7,585 nt of DNA from contig CAMLOZ010000152.1 of NCBI GenBank assembly GCA_946481625.1, positions 1-7,585 of the forward strand, in the 5' to 3' direction. Origin of the DNA: an uncultured Haloferula sp. (GTDB lineage Bacteria > Verrucomicrobiota > Verrucomicrobiae > Verrucomicrobiales > Akkermansiaceae). The notes beneath the pieces were generated by a model. It was not told where the DNA came from. It made no database searches and saw only the letters and a list, made by a program, of their open reading frames with translations. The translations under genes and the position numbers were made by a program. Positions 1 to 5,992 of the stretch are shown here, piece after piece (position 1 is the first letter of the stretch; each line of letters starts with the position of its first letter).

Positions 1-210
1 CCGGTCCTCGATGGCGGCCACATCGTCCTCGCCATCATGGAGTGGATCGCGAAACGCCCCGTCCGCGTTCGCCTGCTCGAATACGTCCAGCTCTGCTTTG
101 TCTTCCTCCTCTTCGGCGTGATGCTCTACGTCAGCTCGAAGGACCTCTTCGACAATTTCGGCCGCGGCGAGGAGGACCCGAAAACCGAGCCCATCGTTTT
201 CCCCGAGTAA
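1..210 (+). CDS. rseP: RseP/site-2 protease family zinc metalloprotease, C-terminal end (5' truncated)
   Basis: The last 69 codons of an intramembrane M50 metalloprotease enter from the left edge in frame 1 and stop at TAA 208-210. The fragment opens with PVLDGGH, the third-helix LDG motif of site-2 proteases, whose Asp is a zinc ligand. A final hydrophobic span follows (roughly residues 23-43, LEYVQLCFVFLLFGVMLYVS), then a short polar tail ending PIVFPE. Family members cut membrane-bound anti-sigma factors or signal-peptide remnants in the inner membrane. The HExxH catalytic motif and the PDZ domains lie outside the window, so the sub-family (RseP versus another S2P) is inferred from the LDGGH context and the helix that follows. 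The gene converges on the next minus-strand gene. The last 15 bases of the gene plus one base take part in a tandem 16-base duplication that contains the stop codon. Confidence 0.85.
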   Translation, partial: PVLDGGHIVLAIMEWIAKRPVRVRLLEYVQLCFVFLLFGVMLYVSSKDLFDNFGRGEEDPKTEPIVFPE

Positions 211-227
211 GGTTTTCCCCGGGCAAG
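196..227. repeat. Imperfect tandem 16-bp duplication over the rseP stop codon
   Basis: Positions 196-211 (GTTTTCCCCGAGTAAG) are followed at once by 212-227 (GTTTTCCCCGGGCAAG), with 14 of 16 bases identical. The first copy contains the TAA stop of rseP. In the second copy the two differences fall so that the stop triplet is lost (TAA becomes CAA). This looks like a small replication-slippage duplication at the gene end. No function is inferred. Confidence 0.6.
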
Positions 228-322
228 ACCAAGGAGGGGGTGCGCCCGGCGTCCGATCCCCGTCCGCTCAGCCTCTCTCGTCCCGCGGGGATTATCTCAG
301 GGGGTGCGGGTCCATCGACCCC

Positions 323-919
323 TCAATACCCCTTCCAGAACAACAGCGCACACACGATCACCGCCACCCCGTAGGCCAGCCCCGCCGCGCTCAACATCTG
401 CCAGCGTTTCGGCGAGGCCGTCGCCCAGGTCACCGTATCGCGGAACAGGTAGGGCATCCCCACCCAGTAGAGCGATTTGATGATCAGCACGAAGGCAAAG
501 ACCGGCACCAGCAAGCGGCTCTGCGGATCCTTCAGGAAGGCCGCGTCCAGCAAGGGCGCGGCGATCATCAGCCCCAGCAGCCCGAGCGCCCGCACCGCAA
601 GGAACTCCTTGATCGAGATCCCCACCGCCACGATCGCGATGGGCACCAGGAACCTCAGGTAATTCTTCAGCGGGTTGAATTCGCCCAGATCCATCGCCAG
701 CGCGTGCAGGATGCCTTTCCCGGGCTGGGCGACCAGCAGCCAGAACCACAGCAAGCCGATTGCCAGCAGCACCTGCCCGATCTGCTTGTCGCGAGGAAAA
801 CGCTTCAGGAGACGCTGCACCGGCTCAGGCTTCAGCAGCATCAGCGCGTGCATGGCCACCAGCCATACCCCCAGGACCAGCCCCGTGCCATACAGCGGCA
901 GGCGTTCGTAAAGGTGCAT
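323..919 (-). CDS. Multi-spanning integral membrane protein of unknown function
   Basis: This is a 198-residue protein that I do not recognise as a named family. It is very hydrophobic, with about six likely membrane segments: LYGTGLVLGVWLVAMHALML, IGQVLLAIGLLWFWLLVA, YLRFLVPIAIVAVGISI, VRALGLLGLMIAAPLL, LLVPVFAFVLIIKSLYWVGM and, at the C-terminus, MLSAAGLAYGVAVIVCALLFW. Basic loops (RLLKRFPRDKQ, SPKRWQ) separate them. It has no obvious signal peptide and no catalytic motif. I chose the ATG at 917-919 (MHLYERLPLYG) because GGAG lies six bases upstream of it. The in-frame ATG at 929-931 would add MENA and has no such signal. The open frame extends to 982, but that N-terminal part is polar and Arg/Pro-rich and looks non-coding. 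The gene lies downstream of, and in the same direction as, the FAS1 gene, but the FAS1 terminator separates them. It is probably transcribed on its own. Confidence 0.75.
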   Translation of the reverse strand: MHLYERLPLYGTGLVLGVWLVAMHALMLLKPEPVQRLLKRFPRDKQIGQVLLAIGLLWFWLLVAQPGKGILHALAMDLGEFNPLKNYLRFLVPIAIVAVGISIKEFLAVRALGLLGLMIAAPLLDAAFLKDPQSRLLVPVFAFVLIIKSLYWVGMPYLFRDTVTWATASPKRWQMLSAAGLAYGVAVIVCALLFWKGY

Positions 920-1020
920 CGCGTTCTCCATGTGCGCACGGGGATTACGGGAGGGTGCCCCCCGGGACAAGGCGGAAGTCACTCCCCACGGTTCCAGAAA
1001 TCCCCCGATTTTCGACCAAT

Positions 1021-1055
1021 GAAAAGCCGCCTCCGGCGCGAACCGGAGACGGCTT
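1021..1055 (-). terminator. Intrinsic terminator of the FAS1 gene
   Basis: On the minus strand, AAGCCG-T-CTCCGG, a six-base loop (TTCGCG) and CCGGAG-G-CGGCTT form a 12-bp stem with one internal mismatch (1030 against 1049). The 3' side ends in a run of four T (plus-strand AAAA, 1022-1025). The hairpin begins 24 bases after the FAS1 stop at 1079. The T-run is short but the stem is GC-rich and stable. Confidence 0.8.
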
Positions 1056-1078
1056 CCAATTCCACAGGGGCACGCGGA

Positions 1079-1654
1079 TCATTCCTCGTCGAGGCCCGCG
1101 AAGCCGTCCAACGACTTCGGTACGAGCACCTGGCCGACCGAATGCATCACGCCGTTGGTGAGGACGAGGTCCGCCTTGGCAACCTTGGTGTCCTCCACCT
1201 TGATCGCGCCGATCTCGACATCCACATCGACCTTCTCACCGTTGGAGGTCGTGATCTTGCCATCCTTCAGATCGGAGGACGTGAACTGGCCGGGGATCAC
1301 GTGGAACAACAGGAGCGAGCGCAGCTTCTCCTTGTTCTCAGGCAGGAGCAGCTTGTCCAAGGTACCTTCCTTGAGCTTCATGAATGCTTCGTCCGTCGGG
1401 GCGAAGATTGTGTAGGAACCCTTGGTTCCCAGCATCGGTTCCAGATCCGCGGCCTTCAGCGCCTTCGAAAGGATGGAGAAGGTCGCGCTATCGTTGATCG
1501 CATCTGCAATCGAGCCCGGTTCCGCGGTGATCGTCTTGGTCTCGACGATCGTGGTTTTCTTCGCCGGAGTTTCTTCCTTCTGCGCCATCGCCACCGGGGC
1601 TAGCGGAGCGATCGCGATTAGGAGGGCGAGCCGTGTGAGGTCTTTCGTTTTCAT
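1079..1654 (-). CDS. Secreted fasciclin (FAS1) domain protein
   Basis: The 191-residue protein has a cleavable-looking signal peptide: MKTKD, then the hydrophobic core LTRLALLIAIAPLAPV, with probable cleavage at AMA-Q24/25. A short Lys/Thr-rich linker follows, then one FAS1 domain from about residue 47 to 180. Both family signatures are present: the H1 box TIFAPTDEAF (82-91) with FHVIPG (117-122), and the H2 box LTNGVMHSVGQVLVP (165-179). FAS1 domains are extracellular or periplasmic and mediate adhesion or surface interactions. No enzymatic activity is expected. The ATG at 1652-1654 was chosen because it opens the signal peptide directly. The open frame runs 15 codons further up with polar, unlikely sequence. 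No Shine-Dalgarno is visible. The gene stands alone, with a terminator downstream and a sigma-54-type promoter sequence upstream, so expression under an enhancer-binding activator is suggested. The protein ends in an acidic GLDEE tail without a sorting signal or anchor. Confidence 0.93.
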   Translation of the reverse strand: MKTKDLTRLALLIAIAPLAPVAMAQKEETPAKKTTIVETKTITAEPGSIADAINDSATFSILSKALKAADLEPMLGTKGSYTIFAPTDEAFMKLKEGTLDKLLLPENKEKLRSLLLFHVIPGQFTSSDLKDGKITTSNGEKVDVDVEIGAIKVEDTKVAKADLVLTNGVMHSVGQVLVPKSLDGFAGLDEE

Positions 1655-1743
1655 GGTTTCGTGTGTTGATGGTTCAAGTTTCACCGGAACCGCAGACAAA
1701 CGAAAAAGCGCCCGCGGCCCTGCGAGGTGGTTTAACCATTCCC

Positions 1744-1760
1744 TTGCAAACCGAGTGCCA
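1744..1760 (-). promoter_or_regulatory. Sigma-54 (RpoN) type -24/-12 promoter for the FAS1 gene
   Basis: Read on the minus strand the site is TGGCAC-TCGGT-TTGCAA. The invariant GG (-24) and GC (-12) are separated by exactly ten bases. The full TGGCAC and TTGCA cores of the RpoN consensus (TGGCACG-N4-TTGCW) match, and the preceding pyrimidine is present. The only departures are T for G and C for R just after TGGCAC. Transcription would start about 12 bases downstream, near 1734, giving a leader of roughly 80 bases before the FAS1 ATG. The match and the position in front of an isolated gene make chance unlikely. The presence of rpoN and of a cognate activator in this genome is not visible here. 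Confidence 0.65.
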
Positions 1761-1775
1761 GCACCTCCGAAATGT

Positions 1776-1796
1776 CCCTCGCATCTTATGCAAGGG
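1776..1796. promoter_or_regulatory. Imperfect palindrome upstream of the sigma-54 site (possible operator)
   Basis: CCCT-C-GCAT, a three-base centre (CTT), then ATGC-A-AGGG: eight of nine positions in each arm are complementary. It lies about 16 bases upstream of the -24 box, centred near -50 relative to the predicted FAS1 start. That would suit a dimeric regulator. It is closer than the usual -80 to -150 enhancer sites of sigma-54 activators. The right arm TGCAAGGG is also the inverted copy of CCCTTGCA at 1741-1748, which overlaps the -12 box. Confidence 0.3.
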
Positions 1797-1920
1797 CTTG
1801 GAGATTAGTCGGATAAGAGCCTTCCTGAACCTGTCCCTCGGAAGCGGTGCCCCTCGACTTCCCATGCAGAAGCATCCCGGCAGCCTTGCAGCCTGCATTG
1901 GAAATCCCTTCCCAAAACCC

Positions 1921-1959
1921 CCAAAAACAAAAACCGGCCGGAGGTCTCCCCCCGGCCGT
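1921..1959 (-). terminator. Intrinsic terminator of the BI-1 family gene
   Basis: On the minus strand the 7-bp perfect stem CGGCCGG / CCGGCCG (1952-1958 with 1935-1941) closes a ten-base loop. It is followed by GTTTTTGTTTTTGG (plus-strand A-rich tract 1923-1933). It lies 26 bases past the BI-1 stop, as expected for its terminator. Confidence 0.85.
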
Positions 1960-1984
1960 TCTGAAAACTCAATTCGTCCGCCGC

Positions 1985-2704
1985 TCAATCCCGGCTCGAA
2001 AGGCTCATCAGGATCCGCAGCACATACCAGAACAGCAGCGCCACGCTCGCGAAGAGCGACAGCGAAGCTGCCACGTGCTGCCCCGGCGAGTAGTGATACA
2101 TGATCGCACTCGTGCTGTAGAGGATCGAGCCCGCCGCGAAGAGCACCATCGCCCCGCTGAACCAGATCCCGAGCGAAAAGCCCATGAAGATCGACGCCAC
2201 GATCAATCCGAGTGCGATGAATCCAGCAATCTTCAGGAAGCCGCCCATGAACGTGAAGTCCTTCTTCGTCGTAAAGGCGATCGCCGTCAGACCGAGCACC
2301 AGCGCACCCGTCACCACCGCCGCCTGGCCGATGATCGCCGCGCTGCCCGTCATCATCATCGCCAGCATAATCAGGGGCAGGAAGATTACCGCTTCCGCAA
2401 CCGTGTAGAGCGCCAAGCCCGCATACTGGGTGGCTTGGGAAGCCCCGCCGTAAGCCCACTTGTTCGCGAGCCAGGACACTCCCATGAAGCCACCGAGCAC
2501 GATCAACCAGGAATATTTGCTCGTGGCCAGAAGCTGCAGCGCCATCGTGCCGAAACCGGCTTGGATCAGCACGGTTTCGATCAGCGCGAAGGCGGCGATC
2601 GCTCCGGCCAGGTGCAGGTACGTCTTCCGCACGAATTCCGCGCGGGTATCCTGGGTTGCTTCGGCCACCGTGCCGACGGCGTAGGGATTGTAGGAAGAGT
2701 TCAT
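1985..2704 (-). CDS. Bax inhibitor-1 / YccA family membrane protein
   Basis: The 239-residue protein has a short polar N-terminus (MNSSYNPYAVGTVAEATQDTR) and seven hydrophobic segments, at roughly 31-48, 64-81, 95-117, 122-144, 152-176, 180-203 and 209-232. This is the TMBIM/BI-1/YccA fold and length. Family members sit in the inner membrane; the best-studied bacterial one, YetJ of Bacillus subtilis, is a pH-sensitive calcium leak. Segment 6 ends in ILYSTSAIMYHY (194-205) and segment 7 reads SLFASVALLFWYVLRIL (216-232). At the two places where YetJ has its pH-sensing aspartates (a D in ILYD-type and LYLD-type contexts), this protein appears to have Ser197 and Ser220, so its gating may differ. 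The ATG at 2702-2704 is preferred because the upstream extension is non-membrane, irregular sequence. No Shine-Dalgarno is present. A terminator follows the gene. Confidence 0.92.
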   Translation of the reverse strand: MNSSYNPYAVGTVAEATQDTRAEFVRKTYLHLAGAIAAFALIETVLIQAGFGTMALQLLATSKYSWLIVLGGFMGVSWLANKWAYGGASQATQYAGLALYTVAEAVIFLPLIMLAMMMTGSAAIIGQAAVVTGALVLGLTAIAFTTKKDFTFMGGFLKIAGFIALGLIVASIFMGFSLGIWFSGAMVLFAAGSILYSTSAIMYHYSPGQHVAASLSLFASVALLFWYVLRILMSLSSRD

Positions 2705-2717
2705 GAAATCGGAGTGA

Positions 2718-2746
2718 GTTATGCCGCCACAGCCCGCGTGCATCAA
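2718..2746 (-). promoter_or_regulatory. Candidate sigma-70-type promoter of the BI-1 gene
   Basis: On the minus strand TTGATG (2741-2746) and CATAAC (2718-2723) are separated by exactly 17 bases, each matching four of six consensus positions. The expected start would fall only about six bases before the BI-1 ATG. The transcript would therefore be almost leaderless, which agrees with the absence of a Shine-Dalgarno. The match is moderate and could be chance. Confidence 0.3.
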
Positions 2747-2840
2747 GGACATTCGGCCCGCGTGCCGCCACCCTACGAGCGCCATCCTACCGTTACAAAA
2801 CCTACCCCATTTTCCACCCGCGCCCTGCGGCACTTCCCTT

Positions 2841-4052
2841 CTAGAGCGCATAGGCATCCCGATACCTCAGCACCGGATCCCCCGGCGCGGAGGGATGGCA
2901 CAAGCGCGTGATCAGATCTTCCCACGCATCGTGTCCCTTCAGGATCTCGACCTCGATCCTCAGGAAGTACACCGGCACCGTGATCTCCTTCGGCCTTGGA
3001 AACCGCACGGCGTCCTTTTCGGTGGTCATAACCAGTTCCATGTCGCGCTCGATGCAGCGTTCCATGAAGCGGTCGATCTCCTTCCGCGAGAACCGGTGGT
3101 GGTCCGAAAAGCGCCGCCGGATCTCCACCCGCGCCCCGAGCTTCTCGATGCTCCGTTCGAATCCCTCCGGCACCGCGATCCCGCTGATTGCGGCCGTCCA
3201 CTTGTCCTGCAGGAATTCCAGCGGCTTCCGTTCGCCCGTGAACACCTCTTCCAGATACCGCGGCCCGTGGGTGCACTCGATGATCGGTGCCACCCGGTTG
3301 TGCCGCCGCAGCTTCTCGATCAGCGCGTCGTTCGGCGTCCCGTCGCACTTCGTGATCAGGATGTAGCTCGCGCGACACAGGTTCCGCGGCGGCTCGCGCA
3401 GCGTCCCGCGCGGCAGCAGCGCCCCGGTTCCGAAGGGTGCACTGCGGTCCACCAGCACGATGTCCAATCCGTGCGAGAGGTTCAGGTACTGCAGTCCGTC
3501 ATCCAGCACCAGCGTGTCCGCGCCGAGCTGGCCCACGGCGAAGCGCCCGCCCTTCACCCGGTCCTTGTCCACCACCACCGCCACTCCGTCCAGGTTGCGG
3601 GCCAGCATGAAGGGCTCGTCCCCGGCGAATTTCGAATCCAGCAGCAGCGCCCGCCCCGTCGAAACCAGCTTCGGCATCTTCTCCGGCGGGAATTTCGTCC
3701 CGTCCTGGCTCTTCCAGTTCTGCGGATCCTTCAGGCGCCGGCTTTTGTAGCCCCGGCTCAGGATCGCCACCCGCCGTCCCCGGTCGCGCAGCGTTCGCGC
3801 CAGCAGCTCCACCACCGGCGTCTTGCCCGTCCCGCCCACCGTCAGGTTGCCGATGCTTACGACGAGCGTACCCAGGTGGTGCTGTTGCCGCCAGCGCTTG
3901 CGGTAGATCTTCAGGCGCGCTTGCACCACCCCGCGGTACACCCCTGAGAGCAGGCTCATCGCCAGCCGCATCATGCTCGCCCGGAAGCCCTTCGCCCGAC
4001 CGAAGATCACGTCGGAGCCCCAGCGCTCCAGTTCGGCCAGCGTTTCCTTCAT
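2841..4052 (-). CDS. lpxK: Tetraacyldisaccharide 4'-kinase (lipid A 4'-kinase)
   Basis: LpxK phosphorylates the 4'-position of the tetraacyldisaccharide-1-phosphate lipid A precursor at the inner face of the inner membrane, the sixth step of the Raetz pathway. The 403-residue product shows the family motifs in order: a hydrophobic/basic membrane-associated N-terminus ([20 protein letters not shown]), the P-loop [14 protein letters not shown] (66-79), LSRGYK (98-103), GDEPFML (144-150), the Walker B region LDDGLQY (183-189), [15 protein letters not shown] (207-221), DHHRFS (317-322) and TTEKDAVR (343-350). At 403 residues it is longer than the roughly 330 of E. coli LpxK. Part of the excess is a Lys/Pro-rich insert at about 104-140 between LSRGYK and GDEP. 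The usual His of DDGFQH is Tyr189 here. The ATG at 4050-4052 gives [12 protein letters not shown]. The long upstream frame to 4403 runs antisense through rph and was discarded. The gene is divergent from rph. Confidence 0.95.
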   Translation of the reverse strand: MKETLAELERWGSDVIFGRAKGFRASMMRLAMSLLSGVYRGVVQARLKIYRKRWRQQHHLGTLVVSIGNLTVGGTGKTPVVELLARTLRDRGRRVAILSRGYKSRRLKDPQNWKSQDGTKFPPEKMPKLVSTGRALLLDSKFAGDEPFMLARNLDGVAVVVDKDRVKGGRFAVGQLGADTLVLDDGLQYLNLSHGLDIVLVDRSAPFGTGALLPRGTLREPPRNLCRASYILITKCDGTPNDALIEKLRRHNRVAPIIECTHGPRYLEEVFTGERKPLEFLQDKWTAAISGIAVPEGFERSIEKLGARVEIRRRFSDHHRFSRKEIDRFMERCIERDMELVMTTEKDAVRFPRPKEITVPVYFLRIEVEILKGHDAWEDLITRLCHPSAPGDPVLRYRDAYAL

Positions 4053-4194
4053 TCCGCGCCCGCAGGGGAACCCGGAACCCTCTCCCAATCCAAGCCCGAA
4101 AAAGCCGCGCGCCCTCTCCCCCCCTCCCGCCTGCCCGATCATCGCCCGCCGACCGCTGCTTGCCATCCCTCCCGGCCTTCCATTCACTCTCCCC
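4053..4194. other. Divergent intergenic region lpxK / rph
   Basis: These 142 bases separate the two start codons and must hold promoters for both genes, but I see no convincing -35/-10 pair in either direction. The plus strand contains a polypyrimidine stretch at about 4112-4131 (CCCTCTCCCCCCCTCCCGCC), so the strand that reads towards lpxK is purine-rich there. Neither gene shows a Shine-Dalgarno. Confidence 0.5.
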
Positions 4195-4980
4195 ATGTCT
4201 TCCGCCCGCCACGACGGCCGCCAGCCCGACCAGCTCCGCCCGATCTCCTTCATCCCGCACGTCGCCCCGTACGCCGCCGGCTCCGTGCTGGTCTCCTTCG
4301 GCGAGACCCGCGTCATCTGCGCCGCCACCATCGAGGAGGACGTCCCCCGCTGGATGAAGATGCAGCGGGTCGAAGGCGGCTGGCTCACCGCCGAATACAG
4401 CATGCTGCCCTATTCCACCCTCGAGCGGAAACAGCGCGACATCACCCGCGGGAAGCTCGACGGCCGCTCCTCGGAAATCCAGCGACTCATCGGCCGCGCC
4501 CTCCGTGCCGTCACCGATCTCACCAAGCTCGGCCAGCGCACCATCTGGATCGATTGCGATGTCCTCCAGGCGGACGGTGGCACCCGCACCGCCTCTATCA
4601 CCGGCGGCTGCGTCGCCCTCGCCATCGCCCTCAACCGCCTCATGGCGGAGGGCAAGCTCAAGGCCTTCCCCCTCACCAAGCTCGTCTCCGCCATTTCCGC
4701 CGGGGTTGTCGATGGCCTCCCCGTCCTCGACCTCGACTACATCGAGGACAAGGATGCCGCCGTGGACTTCAACGTCGTCATGACGGAGAGCGGCGATTTC
4801 GTGGAAGTCCAGGGCAGCGGCGAGGAGGCCGTCTTCTCCGGCGTCGAAATGACCGCCATGCTCGAGCTCGCCAAAAAGGGCTCCGCCGAGCTCACCGCCC
4901 TCCAGCGCCAGGCCATCCTGGACGCGGATCGCCCTTCCGGCGACTCCCTCGCGGCCCTCGCCGCCGCCTTTTCCCGCTAG
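4195..4980 (+). CDS. rph: Ribonuclease PH
   Basis: RNase PH trims 3' ends of tRNA precursors phosphorolytically, using inorganic phosphate and releasing nucleoside diphosphates, and works as a cytoplasmic hexameric ring. The 261-residue protein shows RHDGRQPDQLRP (5-16), GSVLVSFGETRVICAAT (29-45), GGWLTAEYSMLPYST (61-75), a GRSSEIQRLIGRALRA run (90-105), the phosphate-binding QADGGTRTASITGG (125-138, with Arg131) and the acidic metal-site segment LDLDYIEDKDAAVDFNVVM (177-195). Family members are usually about 240 residues. The extra length here is a short C-terminal tail rich in Ala and Ser. The start at 4195 puts the conserved DGR motif near the N-terminus as usual. The same frame is open upstream to 3973 but overlaps lpxK antisense and lacks family similarity. 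The gene is divergent from lpxK, and no clear terminator follows it. Confidence 0.97.
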   Translation: MSSARHDGRQPDQLRPISFIPHVAPYAAGSVLVSFGETRVICAATIEEDVPRWMKMQRVEGGWLTAEYSMLPYSTLERKQRDITRGKLDGRSSEIQRLIGRALRAVTDLTKLGQRTIWIDCDVLQADGGTRTASITGGCVALAIALNRLMAEGKLKAFPLTKLVSAISAGVVDGLPVLDLDYIEDKDAAVDFNVVMTESGDFVEVQGSGEEAVFSGVEMTAMLELAKKGSAELTALQRQAILDADRPSGDSLAALAAAFSR

Positions 4981-5043
4981 GGACGGCTTTCTTTCTCCTT
5001 GCACCGCCCTCCCGCGACCGTAGCTTCGCGTGATCCTCTACCG

Positions 5044-5071
5044 TTTTCGGACGGTGGCGGATTCATATAAA
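5044..5071 (+). promoter_or_regulatory. Candidate promoter of the first pilin-like gene
   Basis: TATAAA at 5066-5071 is a good -10 box and stands out in an otherwise GC-rich stretch. The best -35 at proper distance is weak (TTTTCG, 5044-5049, 16-base spacer). A start near 5078 would give a leader of about 48 bases before the ATG at 5126. The rest of the rph-pilin gap (4981-5125) shows nothing else convincing. Confidence 0.35.
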
Positions 5072-5125
5072 ACCGGGGTCCTTAGCGGCCCCATTCATAG
5101 TAGACCAGTAAACCAAAGCCAAAAC

Positions 5126-5845
5126 ATGAAAGCCAAATATCGCCATCACGGCGGTTTCACCTTGGTGGAGCTGCTCGTGGTGATCGTGATCATCGCGGCC
5201 CTCGCGGGCCTCTCCGCTCCCGTCATCCTGAAGCAGCGCAAGGCTGCCGACCGCACGGAAGCGCTCAACAACATCCGCCAGATCGGGATGTCCATGTTCG
5301 AATTCGATAGCGAATATGGCACCTTCCCCGACAACAACACGGCGGAAGACGTGAAGGAAAACACGGGGACCTCCCTGAACTTCGCCGGCAATTTCTCCAA
5401 CGACTACTTCCGCCAGCTCATCGCTGTCGGTCTGAAGTCCGAGAAGCCCTTCTGGTGCAAGACCTCGTTCTCGCCCAAGAAGCCCGACGACGTTTATCAG
5501 ACCCCCGCCAAGGCGCTTGAAGCCGGCGAAGTCGGTTTCAGCTACATCATGGCTACCCAGACCGAAGGACAGAGCAGCTCCGGTGACCCGGGCCGCCCGG
5601 TCGTCGTGTCCCCCTCCTACAAGGCTCAGACCGACTGGACCTTCGACCCCGAGCCATACGGTGAAAAGGCGATCGTACTCAAGTTGGACAACAGCGCCGC
5701 GGCCATGAACATCCGCGTGGACAACAAGTACATCAGCACCGGTGTCGCCGGCCGCTACTTGCAGACCACCGGTGACAACACGCCTTGGGGTTCCGACATG
5801 AACCCGATCCTCCGCGCCCCGCAGCCCCGCGGCGGTGGCAACTGA
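5126..5845 (+). CDS. Type IV pilin-like / pseudopilin protein with canonical prepilin leader
   Basis: The 239-residue protein begins MKAKYRHHGG/FTLVELLVVI. This is a ten-residue basic leader, the prepilin-peptidase site after Gly10, Phe11 as the mature first residue (to be N-methylated), Glu15 (mature Glu5, used in subunit packing), and a hydrophobic helix to about residue 35. The helix continues into a basic/amphipathic stretch with NNIRQIGMSMFEFDSEYGTFP (48-68), typical of the pilin-like 'type II secretion system protein' families of Verrucomicrobiota. The C-terminal globular part has a single Cys (FWCKTS), a GFSY-MATQTEGQSSSGDPGRP segment and a late LKLDNSAAAMNI strand like the family's DG-S-V element. 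It is probably exported to the inner membrane, processed by PilD and assembled into a pilus or pseudopilus; partner and function are unknown. It is followed by a terminator and by two degenerate-leader paralogs. No Shine-Dalgarno is present. Confidence 0.9.
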   Translation: MKAKYRHHGGFTLVELLVVIVIIAALAGLSAPVILKQRKAADRTEALNNIRQIGMSMFEFDSEYGTFPDNNTAEDVKENTGTSLNFAGNFSNDYFRQLIAVGLKSEKPFWCKTSFSPKKPDDVYQTPAKALEAGEVGFSYIMATQTEGQSSSGDPGRPVVVSPSYKAQTDWTFDPEPYGEKAIVLKLDNSAAAMNIRVDNKYISTGVAGRYLQTTGDNTPWGSDMNPILRAPQPRGGGN

Positions 5846-5879
5846 TCGATCGCGATTGATCCACTGACTGAATCACTCC

Positions 5880-5914
5880 AGCCGGGGAGCCCTCACGGGC
5901 TTCCCGGCTTTTTT
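5880..5914 (+). terminator. Intrinsic terminator of the first pilin-like gene
   Basis: A 13-bp stem (5880-5892 with 5897-5909, one G-T pair) closes the four-base loop TCAC and is followed by six T (5909-5914). It lies 34 bases after the stop. This is the strongest terminator in the window and separates the first pilin-like gene from the second. Confidence 0.93.
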
Positions 5915-5992
5915 GTTCCCGCCGCCTTTTTCTAGCGTAGCGGAAGGACTCGGTTCTTCCGGCCGGGTGCGCCCGCTACCTCCCCTTAAGTC
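5915..5992 (+). promoter_or_regulatory. Short leader of the second pilin-like gene, with two small hairpins
   Basis: Between the terminator and the ATG at 5993 are two inverted repeats: CGGAAG / CTTCCG (5941-5946 with 5956-5961, nine-base loop) and CGGG-TGCG-CCCG (5964-5975). I see no convincing promoter boxes and no Shine-Dalgarno. The hairpins may be incidental in GC-rich sequence. Confidence 0.25.

Larger units (their letters stand above)
1655..1920. other. Gene-free upstream region of the FAS1 gene
   Basis: This 266-base stretch, 330 bases when the BI-1 terminator and the gap to the BI-1 stop are included, holds no convincing gene. What can be seen is the sigma-54-type promoter at 1744-1760, an imperfect palindrome at 1776-1796, and a roughly 80-base untranslated leader between the predicted transcription start and the FAS1 ATG. 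I see no further structured element between 1800 and 1920. Confidence 0.6.

Noticed and set aside
256..292. Inverted repeat ATCCCCG / CGGGGAT between the convergent rseP and membrane-protein genes as a shared terminator
   Set aside because: The loop is 23 bases and no T-tract follows on either strand, so it is too weak to call.
1674..2771. 365-codon minus-strand frame overlapping the BI-1 gene
   Set aside because: It is a different frame of the same DNA with irregular composition. The seven-helix BI-1 frame explains the region and has its own terminator.
2721..3947. Long open frame (408 codons) on the + strand opposite lpxK
   Set aside because: It is antisense to an unmistakable lpxK, and its translation is His/Arg/Pro-rich with no domain. 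It is a GC-rich shadow frame.
3973..4194. N-terminal extension of RNase PH
   Set aside because: It is open in frame but antisense to lpxK and Pro-rich. The conserved DGR motif should be near the N-terminus, as it is with the 4195 start.
3499..5004. 501-codon open frame on the minus strand across rph and the start of lpxK
   Set aside because: It is Gly/Ala/Arg/Asp low-complexity sequence overlapping two well-recognised genes, and so is a shadow frame.
5013..5030. Hairpin CGCGA / TCGCG after rph as its terminator
   Set aside because: It has only five base pairs with an eight-base loop and no T-run directly after it.
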